A stretch of DNA of 64,000 nucleotides from NCBI GenBank assembly GCA_030549335.1, contig CM060186.1:20575189-20639188 (forward strand), read 5' to 3'. This DNA is from Pontederia crassipes. Taxonomy: Eukaryota > Streptophyta > Magnoliopsida > Commelinales > Pontederiaceae. How positions within the stretch are numbered: the first letter of the stretch is position 1; each line of letters opens with the position of its first letter. The notes under the pieces are model-generated. The model searched no databases, was not told the DNA's origin, and saw only the letters and a program-made list of their open reading frames with translations. The position numbers and the translations under genes are program-made. This document shows positions 16,604 through 28,558 of the stretch, piece after piece.

Positions 16604-18184
16604 CACTACTAGAAAAACGCGGATTACCGACGGTCCGGACCGTCGGTAATCAGGCCGAAAACCGTCGATAACGCAATTACCGACGGTTTTTTAGTCGGAA
16701 TCGATCCGTCGAAAAAACGCTCGTCGCAAACGGATTTGCGACGATTGAAAATATCCGTCGAAAATATCGACGGTTTTGGCCGTCGAAAAAGTCCCCGGCG
16801 GTTTGACCCGTCGAAATTTTCCGACGGTTGCAACCGCCGAAAAAGTCCCCGACGGTTCGAACCGTCGATATTTCCGACGGTTGCCGGAAAAGGCCGACGG
16901 TTCAAACCGTCGATATTTCCGACGGTTGCAACCACCGGAAAAGGCCGGCGGTCCGAACCGTCGAAATTTTTGACGTTTGCAACCGCCGAAAAAGGCCGGC
17001 GGTTCGAGCCGTCGCAACTTTTCGACGGTCGCAACTGTCGAAACTTTGGACGGACGTCGCAACTGTCGAAACTTTGGACGGACGTCGCAACCGTCGATCT
17101 TTAGACGGTCGCAACCGTCGCAAATAATTTTTTAAATATAAAAAAAATTAACGGTCGGATCCGTGCGCTGGCAGCCGAACCGGCCGCCTGGCGGCCGAAC
17201 CGGCTGCCTGGAGGCCCGATCCGACCGCCTGGAGGCCGGATCCGGCCGTGTAAATCCGAACGGCCACGGCCGGATCCGGCCTTCGGCCGGCCGACAGTAG
17301 AGAGAGAGAGAGACGCCGGCGCGGAGCGGGAGAGAGAGAGATACGCCGGCGCGGGAGAGGGTCGCCGATACGGGAGAGGGTCGTCGGCGTCCAGCGTGGG
17401 AGTGTCGCCGGCGTCCGACGCGCAGGAGAGGGTGCTCGTGGCCGGGAGAGAGAAAGAGGAGAGGAGGGAGAGAGAGAGAGGAGTGGAGGGAGAAGGGAGA
17501 GAGAGAAGAGAAAGAGGAATATATATAAAGGGAAAAAGTGGAAAGAAAGCGGGAAAAAAGGAAAAAAAGCGGGATAACGAAATTTTAATTACCGACGATT
17601 TCAGTCGTCGAAAATGTAAATATTAAATATTTTTATAATTATCGACGGTTAATCGTTACCGACGGTTAAAACCATCGGTAATTGCGACGGTTTGGACCGT
17701 CGCTAGTTATATTAATAAAATACTCTTTATATGATATTATTATACATTTACCGACGGTTACGACCTTCGGAAATTGCGACGAATTTTGCGACGGATGGAT
17801 ATCCGTCAGAAATATCAACGTTCCTAATCATCGAAAAATTAGATAATAATATAATAAATTATATAATTAATTTTTTTATCACGACCATCGGAAAATCCAT
17901 CGAAAAAATTTAATAATAATATAAAAAATACATAATTTAATTTTTTATTTTCGACAGTCATAATCGTCGGAAAAGTCGTCAAAAATTGCGACGGATGGAT
18001 ATCCATCGAAAATATCGATGTTTCTAATCGTCGAAAAATTAAATAATAATATAAATTATTTCCGACGGTCATAACCGTCGAAAAATCCGTCGGAAACGGA
18101 ACCGTCAAAAAATCCATCGCAAATTGCGACAGATTTAGAACCGTCGGAAATTATCCATCGAAAAATCGTGATTTTCTTGTAGTG
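16604..18184. mobile_element. Non-autonomous CACTA (En/Spm) DNA transposon
   Basis: The element begins CACTACTAGAAAAA and ends TTTTCTTGTAGTG, so the terminal inverted repeats are CACTAC(A/T)AGAAAA. AAT flanks it on both sides (16601-16603 and 18185-18187), the 3-bp target duplication expected for CACTA elements. Dense subterminal repeats of the ACCGACGGT / AACCGTCG type fill 16620-17125 and 17585-18160. The middle (about 17150-17560) is GC-rich, with GCCGGATCCGGCC-like words and GA runs. No transposase is encoded. It sits inside the integrase core of the pol remnant and is therefore younger than that element. Confidence 0.93.
16620..17125. repeat. Subterminal GACGGTT/AACCGTC repeat block of the CACTA element
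   Basis: Twenty or more direct and inverted copies of a roughly 9-bp ACCGACGGT word occur. In CACTA elements such subterminal arrays are the binding sites of the element's DNA-binding transposition protein. Long open frames through the block are by-products of the repeat period. Confidence 0.8.
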
Positions 18185-19655
18185 AATACTTCATTATATG
18201 CTTCATGAATAACTCCGTAACTTCAGTAGCAGGACAACTTGCGGAGTCGACGGCGAAGATGGTATACTTGGAGAACCGATCGATGACCACCATGATGGTA
18301 TCCACCCCTTCAGACTTGGGCAAGCCCGTGATGAAGTTCATGAAGACATCTTTCCATGTACGCTCTGGGATAGGCAGAGGTTCCAGAAGTTCGTCGAGCG
18401 CTTAATTGAGGTTTTTATCTTGCTGACAAACAAGGTATGTCTTCACGAAAGCTTCAATGTCGTCCTCCATCCTTGGCAAGAAATAGTTATCTTCGATGAG
18501 TGCCAAAGTGTGGCGGATGCTCGGATGTCCCGTCAACTTGGAGTCATGGCACTCTTGCATGATAGTGCGCCATAAGTTGTTGAAGAGTGGAACGTAGATG
18601 CGACGTTCCCTGGTGAAGATCAGTCCATCTTCCACCCAAAAGCGGCGTGTCTTTCCCCCCTTTGCCTGCTCGAATATGTTCTTTGCCGTGGGATATGACT
18701 CCAATTCCTTCTTGATCCTCTCGATCAGGTCGGCCTGAGAGGAGCTCATGGCTGCCAATTCCGCACGTCGACTGAGGGCGTCAGCAACGACATTCGTCTT
18801 GCCAGGCTTGTACTCCAGGTCATAGTCGAACTCCGCCATGAAATCTTGCCACTTTGCTCGCTTTGGCAAGAGCTTCTTTTGCGTCTCGAAGTAACTTATC
18901 GTGACATTGTCCGTCTTGAAGTGAAATCGCGACCCGAGAAGGTAGTGCTGCCATGTTCTAAGGCAATGAATCACCGCGGTCATCTTCTTCTCTTGAATCA
19001 CCACGATGGCCCGAATCTTCGCGTCATCCATCTTCAGCTTACCACTTCCGACGACATGTCCCAAAAAGTACACTTTCGGTTGAGAGAATGCACAATTCTC
19101 TCGCTTGACGTAGAGATCGTTCTGCCGTAATACCTCGAACACTTGTCGAATGTGCTCAATATGCTCCTCCAAAGTGCGACTATAGATCATGATGTCGTCG
19201 AGGTACACAACCATGAACCTGTCAAGGAATGGTTGCAATACCTTATTCATAAGGGTACAGAAGGTTGCCTGGACGTTGGTGAGGTCGAAAGACATCACGA
19301 AGAACTCGTAGGAACTATATCTTGTGATGCACACCATCTTCTGCATATCATCTTCTGTGATCCGGACTTGCCAATAGCCCGAACGAAGATCCAACTTGGT
19401 ACACCATCTTGCACTGCCAAGTTGGTCGAACAAGTCCGCCACCAAGGGAATAGGGTACTTGTTCTTCACCGTAAGCTTGTTGAGCGCCCGGTAGTCGATG
19501 CACATCCGGAGGGAACCGTCATGCTTCTTCTAAAAGAGAACCGAGGTGTTGTATGGAGACTTTGAAGGCCGAACGTGTCCTGCATCTAATAGTTCAGTGA
19601 GTTGCTTACGGGGTTCTGCGAGTTCTGGAGGGGCGAGCCGATAGGGGACTCCATG

Positions 19656-20199
19656 TGTCCCGAGGGCTTTTCTCAAGGCACGTCAAGTTATCTTACCTCA
19701 TGTATTTTCCATTTTTCAACCCACATTTGTATTTAGTTTATTTTTCAAATGTGATAGTGACAGTTTTGTAATTCTGCACTTCTAAAAAGTGCACCCCTAA
19801 CTTATCCTCTACATCACACATCGTATATATGCCTCCCGGACCTACGGTATAGTAAGGGAGACCCGCTAGTGCTCCCCTGAAGCATTATAATCATTCTTAT
19901 TTACTCAACAAAGATTTCAAGCTTCCCAAAATTTAGCACCGTGCCTCAAGTGTGGGGTGACAACCCACATAAGAGCGTCCCAAAGCATCCCAAGCGATCG
20001 AACGTTACGCCGAGGTGCCTGTTTGTTCATAAACGCCTCCACCGAAGAAGCATCCGCTCTGGACCGTGCATCTCAAAAATTGTGGCATTCGAAAAGTGGC
20101 ATAAGCAAGCTTTCGCAAAGCGCTCAAAAGAGCTTGCCTAGACGTTGGGCATGTCTAAATGCCGCATAGGTCAGTCAAGCGAAAAATGACGCCGTGACA
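19656..20199 (+). repeat. 5' LTR of the rearranged chromovirus
   Basis: It begins TGTCCCGAGGGC and ends GCCGTGACA. It is followed three bases later by a tRNA-Met primer-binding site, so it is a genuine 5' LTR on the plus strand. It is the inverted partner of 15146-15688. Confidence 0.88.
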
Positions 20200-20202
20200 A
20201 GT

Positions 20203-20214
20203 TGGTATCAGAGC
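20203..20214 (+). other. Primer-binding site, initiator tRNA-Met type
   Basis: TGGTATCAGAGC matches the complement of the 3' end of plant initiator tRNA-Met, the usual primer for Ty3/gypsy reverse transcription. It lies just inside the 5' LTR. Confidence 0.9.
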
Positions 20215-20270
20215 AACTTTTATGGGACCGCTCAAGTTGGACGATAAAAAAAATAACGTCGAACTCAAAA

Positions 20271-22133
20271 ATGACGAATGAACCCGTCGCACCGGAGAAG
20301 GGCCATCAGGAGCGAGAGCGTGCCCGCTCGAAGGACGTCATGATTGCCTTCGAGCAACGCCTCGGCCAGTTCCAACTGGACGTGGACGAGATACAAGACC
20401 AACTCGCAACGTACGAGCGAGAGTTGGAGAAGATCGTGGATCTCGCAATGATGCGGGACGAGATGGTGTCGTTGTATACGCAGCTCGAGTCCATGGAAGC
20501 GACGATCATGGACATGCGGGAGATTTTGGACAATGGTTTCTCAAACATGCGGTTCGAGATGGAGCAAGAGTTCAAGACCATTCGGGAAGAGCTCAAACGA
20601 TGCTATGAAGATGAGCGTCGTCCCGAGACGCCCGCCCCGCATGAGGCAAGGATCGATGTGCCAAAGCCGAGATCATACAAAGGCGAGCGATCAGCAAAGG
20701 ATATCAATGACTTCTTGTGGAATGTCCGAAGGTACATGGAGGTCTTGGACATGACGTCTGAAGCGAGGATGGTGAAGATCGCATCCTTCTACTTGCAAGA
20801 TGCGGCAATTCTAGTGGCGGTGTCATTGTGACGACGTGAAGCGTGGCAACGTCGATCCTATTGAGAGGTGGAACAATTTCAAGAGGCAGCTTACCAACTA
20901 CTTGTGCCCTGCCAAGTCAGGATTGGAGGCCAAGATTGTGTTGTTCAACATTTGTCATAAAGGCACGTTGAAGGAGTAAGTGAAAGAGTTTACCGAGCTC
21001 CGCCTAAAGAATTCTTAGGTAGACGAAGGCACGTTGCTGGCGATCTTCGTGAAGGATTTAAAGTCATGGGCTAGGGCGGAGTTAGAGCGACGAGATTGCC
21101 CCAACCTCCGCTCGCTAGTTGCCACTGCTGAGTCGCTCGTGGAGTATGCCAAAATAAACGCTCCATCACCAAAGCCCTCGGGCAAGGGCAATGATGGGAG
21201 AGAGAAGCCAAAGTCGTAAGGAGACAAGCCGCACTATCAGGACAAAGAAAATGGACACCAAAATAGAAGGCCCAACAATGATAAATTCAAGAGGGACGAA
21301 AAGCCGTTAAAATCTTGCTACATTTGCAAGGGTCCACATTGGACAAGCGATTGTCAGCAGAAGGCGATAATCAACGCAATGTATTGCCCCGACGAGAAGG
21401 AGAAGGAGGAGGCGTGCCTCAGCTCGATGCACGTTCTCAGCATCATCAATGCCTCGAAGGGTCTTTCATCGATTGCTCAACTTTATGCAAACATCGAGTT
21501 GAACGGGCAAGTCTTCAACGCCCTCATTGACACGAAAGCATCGGAGTTGTTCGTGTTAGAAGTGGCCGCCAAGAAGCTGAAGCTGTCACTATAAAAGACT
21601 AACACCACGTTCAAGATGGTGAACGCGAAGTCTATCTCGACCACAGAAATTTCCTCTGGAGTGAGGGTTCACATCGGCAAGTGGTCGGAAAGTTTTGATG
21701 TGACGGTGGCACTAGTGGATGACTACAAAGTGGTGACAGACATATCTTTTCTATGACACATTGCTGCATGTGTCATTCCGCTCATCAATTCAATGGTCGT
21801 CTTCGACCCCAAGGGATCTTACAACGTTCTCGTGAGGTCGGATGAAGATTTCAAATAGAAGACCCTCTCCGCCATGCAATTGGCGAAGGGGCTGCGCAAA
21901 CAGGAGCGCACCTTCCTGGCGACCGCCAACTTGAAAGATTTGGGACCCTCTATTCCAACACCTCCCAAAGTCCTTGAGATCCTTGAGGACTTTACGGACG
22001 TCATGCCCCCGGAACTCCCAAAGCGGTTGCCTCCGAAGCGTGAAGTGGACCATGACATCGACTTGGTCCCAGGATCGAAAGCCTCGCATGGAATCCCCTA
22101 TCGGCTTGCCCCTCCAGAACTCGCAGAACTCCG
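20271..22133 (+). pseudogene. Ty3/gypsy gag-protease remnant with start of RT
   Basis: The ATG at 20271 opens a gag reading frame with a coiled-coil-rich N-terminal half and a retrotransposon capsid region. A stop at 20829-20831 ends the first frame. Capsid similarity continues downstream in another frame, with more stops near 20977, 21016 and 21217. A CCHC zinc knuckle (CYICKGPHWTSDC) lies at about 21318-21356. The aspartic protease site reads DTK instead of the expected DTG near 21528, so the protease would be inactive even if translated. The N-terminus of RT follows, ending at the rearrangement breakpoint near 22133. Confidence 0.88.
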
Positions 22134-22226
22134 AAACCGCGTAAATCTCCATTGCCGTCCAATCTTCATCGAATGCTATAACGCGTAGGCTGTACAGTCC
22201 AGCCTTAAGATGGAGGTTGGACAACC
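22134..22226 (-). pseudogene. Possible small reverse-transcriptase scrap
   Basis: On the minus strand about 28 codons resemble the RT block normally written KLDLxSGYxQxR..., here NLHLKAGLYSLRV. It touches the breakpoint of the rearranged chromovirus. The match is short, so this is tentative. Confidence 0.3.
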
Positions 22227-24534
22227 ATTTTATCCATAAAAATAATATGCAAAATAATGTAGATTTATCAAGTTGTTAGGAAGATATTTGGATGCTCCAA
22301 AAAAGTTCATAATGGATATCCGAAAATATGTTGAAAAATGAGAAATATCTAGAAAAATGTGCATCAACTAGTTTGAAGCTCGATGATGTAAAAATGACCA
22401 ATGGTGGTGCCAATAATATGGCTTCAAGGGAAGATGTTTTCTACTAAGCAAATAAAAATTGTATATCAAAGAAACATTTAGGGCTTAATCTCGCAAATCA
22501 TTCTATTTATTTCTCTCTGATATTCTTAAGATTCATATTGTAAAAAAATAGTGTCTAATAACTCTTCTGGAATTTGATGAGAATGATCATTGTGATAAAA
22601 TGTTAAATATCACCCTTTGAGTGGAGAAAATGTCAAGAGAAAGATAGAGATTGTCTTATATCTCAAAGAGGATAGGAAGATGGTGTAATGTAAAATAAAT
22701 TTGTAACCTATTTGAAAAAGAAGGAACTACAAGATCTTTGGAGTTAGAGTACGTTCTTAAGCTAAGGAGTCATTTTGTACAAGTATTTTTTCTAAATTAT
22801 TGGTAATATGAAATTAAATTATATGAGCCTATCATATTATCTTATTTACTTTGTATGCCATATAAATTACTTAGCAATGCAGATTGCTTATGAAGTGACA
22901 ATTCATATTAACTATGAGGAAAGTGTCCATTTAGATTGTCACCCAAGTGACAATTTATTTTTATTTTCTTTTCATTCTTGTCCTTTTCAACCTTAGATAA
23001 ATAAAATAAAAAAATATAAAAATTCATATAACAATAATAAATAATATTATTACCATCATAATTAATAATATTAATTTATTTAAAAAATATTTTTATATTC
23101 ATGTGAATTGCAATTATTATTTAGTTATTATTTCAAATATTATATACATTACCATTATTTTAATTTTAAAAAATATGAAATATTTATAATTATATTTATT
23201 TAATTTATTAATTTTATTTGATTTTTTAGTTGAATTATATAATATTTAACTAAATATTAATGATAAAGGATATTTTAGTATATAGTGTCATTTAAATTGT
23301 TGAAAAGATTACTTATATATAGTAAATAAAGTAATGCACAATATTGTTAGGTAAAGTGAAAAAGTAATATAGTAAACTCTCTTAAGAGTATCTTAATTAT
23401 ATCGATCTCGATCTTATTTTATAAGATCTTATTACGATCGTAATATCTTAATTTTGTTCACATGATCTTGTGATTTTATTTCATTCTATGTGATTTCATA
23501 TAATTAATTATAATCACTGAGATATTAATAACAAATATATTCATCATACTAATAATTAATTTAGATGAACTTTAATATAGTTACCTATTTTTATTATGTT
23601 TTGATATAATTTGACTTAAGGTTCCATAAAAATGATTTAGTGAGAAGTAATTTAATATTTGAATATGGAAAATTTATTTATTATATTTTAAAATATATTT
23701 TTTTATTCGTTACTAGGATGTTACAATTTTATATCTTACGACCCTTGTAATCTCAATCTTGACAACTTGTCGAACATCATTGACAATCTTTATTTCCAAT
23801 TGATAATTCTTGTCTCATTAACATTGTTGCATTTCCTATCATATTTGTATTGCATCTTTTCTTCCTTGATATTTTCCGGATTTTAGTTTCATGAGAAATC
23901 AATTTTACTTTTTTTTTAGTTTACAATGTAAAATTGATTTAGATTCGTTAAGCATCAATTCAACCCTCTCTTATATTTGTACCTTGTGATTTAATAAGAT
24001 ATTGATATAAAATTAGTTTCTTATAAATATTACTTGAGATATTGAACATTTTTAAATTCATCCGATCCAACCTCAATCGATTGGAATATGACCATCAAGA
24101 TCAATTTGAATAATTATTGTATTTTTTTTAAAATAAATTGGTTCCATCTAATTAAACCTTATATTACTTTAAAAGGAAAAAATAAAATATGTTTATCCAT
24201 GAACATTATCTTATATGTTGGAAAGAATTTTTTATTTTAAAAATATAATAATTATTATTAAATAATGTAATAAAAATAAAAAGATTTAATTGAGTATCAT
24301 CAGATCCAATCAGATCTAATGAGGTTGGGGTTGGATCTAATTGAGTAACATTCTTTTTAAATCAAATTATAGAACATCTAACTCTATAGAAAACAAAAAA
24401 AAAGAAACTAAAGCTCGTTATTTATTTGTTAAGAAAAAATATATTATGAACAAATTTTATGTTCATATTAAAAAAAGTTGTTATTATTATATTAATTAAT
24501 TAACAGAGATAATTTGACACGAATATTTAAGAAA
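22227..24534. other. AT-rich intergenic DNA upstream of the ceramidase gene
   Basis: No protein-coding or structural element is recognisable. The block is extremely AT-rich between about 22980 and 24500. The ceramidase promoter must lie at its right end, but no clear TATA box stands out from the AT background. Confidence 0.45.
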
Positions 24535-27221
24535 ATGGGTGAGGAAAACAAAACCAGTGCAACGATGAGGTGGCTTGCCGGACGCCACCGGGCGCAGCTC
24601 CTGTGGCGGAACCACCGAGCTCGCCTTTGGGCCGCCGCCGCCTTCTTCCTCTCCGTCTTCCTCATCCTCACCACCCGGCGGATCCCCCACTCCCCCGATC
24701 ACCACCTGTTTGCGGATATGCGCAACCTCCTCGGTCCGTGCCCTCCCTCCCTTCTCCCTCGCCGCCCCCCTCTAAATCTCACTGCTTGCCTCCTTGTCCT
24801 GTCGCAGGCGTTCCGAACACGCTCAACGTCGTCACAAGCTTCCCCTTCCTGCTAGTCGGCGTTCCCGGCCTCGTCCTCTGCCTCTCCGGTGCCTGCTTTC
24901 GCATAAGGTTCGAAAGCGATCGCTAGGCGTTTGATCTTATTTACATTTTTTTTACATCTGCTGTCGCTCCTGATGAGACAAAAAGATGGTTTCTTTTTCG
25001 TCTGTCGTCTTTGCAGCTTGAAGGGGGAAACGTGGGGATGGGCGCTCTTCTACTTGGGAACGGCCGCGACCGCTTTCGGGTCCGCGTACTATCATCTGAA
25101 GCCCGACGATGACCGTGTGGTTTGGGATAACTTTCCGGTATCAGCCGATACGTTTATGTTTCTATTTTGACAAAGTTGATGTCACTTGACAAACGTTTTA
25201 GATTCTGCAAAGGCATCGGTGATCGTTTTAGATTGATCAGATTCAATATTTCTCATAGTGCTTGCAATGTTCATGATATGCTCGCCGCTGCCAATTTTCT
25301 CCTGCTAACTTTTATACCATTTATCCGCAAGTCATCTTTCCTAATTCCCTTTTCTTTTGCTTTTATCATACTTGATTTTAGGTTCTTCTCTTGCATCCTT
25401 GTAATCAGAGGAAGGAGTGACCATATAATCATTAAAACCATGAGCATTGGTGGTTTAGTTTCTGATATATTAAATTATTTAGTATCCTTTTTAATGTTAC
25501 GTAACAACATACGTTGTTGCACCTGATGGACCTAATTCCTAAAATGACTATTGAATATGCTTATGGAAACTTATCATCATTTTTTTTTCTCAAAACATTA
25601 AAATGAGAGTGAGTCTGTGAGATTTAGTTATTGGCACTTGTTACTGAACTTAAACTATCTGATATGTTAGTTTGGCCGTAAGGAGCTTAGGCTAGTTTCA
25701 ATGAGACTTTAAACTTCTATGTGAAAGGTGATGTGCTGTATTTCTGGACAAAGATTCATTGAACTTTCTATAGCATTTTGTTTAACCATGGTTTCTGTTA
25801 AGTTCCTCTTTTTGATGCATGCATATAAAGTTGTCCTTGATTGCTTAGAGACCCTTAATTGAAGCTCCCTGAATTTAGGTTGTTTTCTTCTAATAATATC
25901 TTCAACATATGTCTTCTGCAGATGATGATTTCAGCTGCTTCAATTTTATCTAATTTGGTTATAGAAAGAATAGATGAGCGAAAGGGAATAAGTTGTTTGA
26001 TTTCCCTCTTATTGTTTACCCTTCTGAGCACTGCATGTGAGAGGTGATTACTCTTACCTAAGGTCTTATTATTAATGAGTCCTGGATGCTTGAAAACTGT
26101 ATAACGGAATTTTCTTTTGAATATGTTGTTTTAGCTGGTTGCAGGACCTTTAATGATCTGCGGCTATACGTAATCTTCCATTTCGTTCCTTCAATTGCTA
26201 TCCCTGCCTTGATCTTCTTGTTTGATCCCAAGTATACACATTCAAGATATTGGTTCGTCGCAACAGGTTAAACTGTCCATCTTTTAAATCTGAGGTTGAT
26301 TTTTCATACATCAAAATATTATCTTTTATAATGGATAAGATACTACTTAACTTCTTATGCTTTCTCGATGAAGAGTGTCATGATCTATTATTGGTACTTT
26401 CTGAAAAGGCTTCACATTTTATTGTCTTCCCAATTTGGACAAAAACTTCAGCAATCGGAACCCAGCTAGTCTGTAGTTGATGCTCAGTGACTTGAGTTTC
26501 CCTCTCCAGTTGTCTTTGAAGGGAAAAAGGATGACTACAAATATGTAGCATTTCTCTTTCAAGTTGTGTGTTTCATGATTTTAACTTATTGGATGTAAAA
26601 GCTAGTGCCTCTTTTGACATCTGATAGAATACAATTTGTTCTGTTTCTGGAGACAAAAGGTGTTAAAGGTGTGTATTATGTTGTCACCTAAGAAAACATG
26701 AAGTTTAAGTTGCTAAATTTATATTTGGATTCATCCTGAACAGTAAGTTTTTCCTGCAGTCCAGCTTTATCTGTTTGTTTCTGCACAATCTGACTTTCTT
26801 GTTTGAAAGAATTTTGATTTCTGCTCATAACGAAGCATTGAGTCCTCAACGAATATGAAATCACTCCTGGCTCTGTCTTCTTTGTCCTTTTCGAAAATCA
26901 CATCACTGTCTCATTGGTGAACTGTTTACTGCCTGTATGTGTAGCAATGATCAATTATTTCATGCATGAATTATTTATGCTGTAAGATTTGATGACATAT
27001 CAACATCTGTGATCTTAATGCTGAAACTGATGGAAACAGGATTTTTCATTCTATCAAGATTTGAAGCCATTGCTGACAGAAGATTGTATAATTTAAGTCA
27101 TTATGTCATAAGTGGGCACTCTCTGGAGCATGTTTGTTTGGCCTTGGTTCCCATGATACTTACCCTGATGCTCTGGTTGAGAAGTGCTAAGATTCCCAGG
27201 TACTTCAGTAGTAGGGAATAA
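24535..27221 (+). CDS. Alkaline ceramidase / phytoceramidase-like membrane hydrolase
   Basis: Members of this CREST-superfamily family hydrolyse ceramides or phytoceramides in ER/Golgi membranes. Six exons join in frame to 281 residues: 24535-24733, 24808-24907, 25017-25137, 25922-26043, 26145-26266 and 27040-27221. All introns are GT-AG. The zinc-site residues are all present: Ser122-x3-His126, Asp137 eleven residues later, and His248-x3-His252. This is the same pattern and spacing as in animal alkaline ceramidases. Hydrophobic segments occur near residues 33-47, 70-92, 106-121, 141-152, 165-176, 188-205 and 255-266. The ATG at 24535 is preferred because the frame upstream starts only at TTG. 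The last exon might instead splice at 27200 into a distal exon at 28752, replacing the final eight residues. The plant homologue I would compare is At5g11870. Substrate is not predictable. Confidence 0.88.
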
Positions 27222-27860
27222 TTTTTTTTTTGAGAAGTAGTAGGGAATAATTGGATAATTAATAGAATAGTTTCAAAGATTCTAATGTGATGTATCAATT
27301 ATTCATCTTTCTTTAAGCTATATGCTGTATGCAAATGGTGATAATGTTAACGAGTAACAGACTGCATTCATGAATATGAACAGATCAACATTATTCAGTC
27401 AAAGATGTTAACATATCTAATGCTGCACTTCACTACATCTGATTCATGATTGCTGGACATTTTCTAAGATGTGATAGTGAGAGGGTCAATGCACAACTAG
27501 AGAAGTAAAAAGATTGGAAACAAGAAAGCATAATTGCTAATGACACATTTCAAAATTTACTTAACATTTAGGATATTTGTGATAAATTTGTTACTATTTT
27601 TGTTGTCAATTGTTCTGTGGACAACATGTGATGTTCTACTTCTTTGAGAGTCGGTATTACCAGACCAATGCTCATATCCTTGCATCACAACTCAGTGTAT
27701 AAGTTATCTTCATAAAGCTCTTGAGACATCAATCTGATTGTTGTATAGATGTTTTTGACACAGAGACATGGAGTTGTATATTCTGAAATGTTCCACAAAG
27801 AGGTTGAATTTTGTAGCAAGAAATTGTCAATACATTCTCAAGCTCTCGAGTGGAAGAAAT
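27222..27860. other. 3' flank of the ceramidase gene or its possible last intron
   Basis: Non-coding AT-rich sequence. It is 3' UTR and flank if translation ends at 27219-27221. If the alternative donor at 27200 joins the acceptor just before 28752, it is part of an intron of about 1.55 kb. Confidence 0.4.
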
Positions 27861-28262
27861 TCCTTTGCTTTAATTTGACTTCTTTCGAGTTTCACTCATG
27901 TCAGCAGATCCCAAGTCAGGCCCTTCATGTCCCATTGTACCCCATACCTTGCAGTTACCAAAGGGTCCGAAGTCTTCTTGCCCATTTTGCTTTCTTTTTA
28001 AACGCAAAGCAGCAGTATGAGCCATTTTGATGACTTCTTTGCTAGGGACATCTGTCCAATCCTCCTTCCTGCTAGCTCTCATAGTAGAGTGGATTCTGAT
28101 AGCACCAAGGCACTCTAGGAGTTGATAGTAAGCCCTTCCTTGTAATGGATTATGCCCCTTTCTCGGAGTCGAGAAGTAGCGAGTCCATTCTGTATAGCCT
28201 GGGTCCACTGTAAACCCATAAATGTCAACAACGTCACACATTGACGGTGGCAGTTCTAGACT
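27861..28262 (-). pseudogene. Fragment of a plant sialyltransferase-like (GT29) gene
   Basis: On the minus strand an open frame of about 130 codons encodes the C-terminal part of a plant sialyltransferase-like protein. Family signatures include CDVVDIYGFTVDPGYTEW, GRAYYQ and DFGPFGNCKVWG, followed by DMSETRKKSN. After that the expected Tyr codon is a TAA stop, and the following residues are frameshifted and lost. No N-terminal part, start codon or upstream exons are visible. The 5' edge near 28262 is preceded by a T-rich tract ending in AG, so it could be a captured exon rather than a processed copy. Related intact proteins include Arabidopsis MGP2/SIA1. It lies antisense to the ceramidase gene or its last intron. 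Confidence 0.8.
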
Positions 28263-28558
28263 CGAAAAAAATTTGTCAATACATTGTTTTTCTGGGGAAA
28301 AAATGAAAACTTACATTCCGAATATAGCATCCAATTGGGTAGGGTGTGATTGCTTTTGTGATAGTTTCACTTTATCACTGTGAGCGGAGGCTAAACATCA
28401 TTGGAATCTGAAATGCTATAACTATTCAGAAACTGAATTTATGACCTTGTTACCTGCTTGATAAATTAATGTAGTCTTACTCTGCAATTGAAATATGCAT
28501 ATCATGTATATGTAAGGTTTAGTGTTTTAACTAACTTTATCTTGTCTATTATCTTAGT

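Larger units (their letters stand above)
15742..19655 (-). pseudogene. Ty3/gypsy chromovirus pol remnant (RT, RNase H, integrase, chromodomain)
   Basis: On the minus strand, RT runs from about 19655 and includes the YLDD catalytic motif near 19200. The segment after RT is deleted, so only the C-terminal part of RNase H remains, ending in the VADALSR-type motif near 18780. Integrase follows. Its zinc-binding region has Tyr in place of the first Cys of the CxxC pair. There is an in-frame stop at 18402-18404 and another near 19530. A CACTA element splits the catalytic core at 16604-18184. A one-base loss near 16475 shifts the frame before the catalytic Glu. A stop near 15988 precedes the chromodomain, whose YLVRWSG and SWE motifs lie near 15780-15830. 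The chromodomain assigns it to the chromoviruses. It cannot encode a working polyprotein. Confidence 0.9.
15146..22133. mobile_element. Rearranged Ty3/gypsy chromovirus with one half inverted
   Basis: The left half (15146-19655) reads on the minus strand as RT, RNase H, integrase, chromodomain and 3' LTR. The right half (19656-22133) reads on the plus strand as 5' LTR, primer-binding site, gag, protease and the start of RT. The two LTRs are reverse complements of each other (roughly 85-90% alike by eye) and equal in length, about 543 bp. The two halves meet exactly at the outer TG of the 5' LTR. About 46 bp of RT is present at both the left-half start and the right-half end. An in-place inversion of the 5' half of a single minus-strand element fits; two separate truncated copies are the alternative. 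Confidence 0.75.

Noticed and set aside
16624-17127. Several overlapping long frames on both strands
   Set aside because: They arise from the repeated GACGGTT words of the CACTA subterminal array, and the peptides are just that repeat in different frames.
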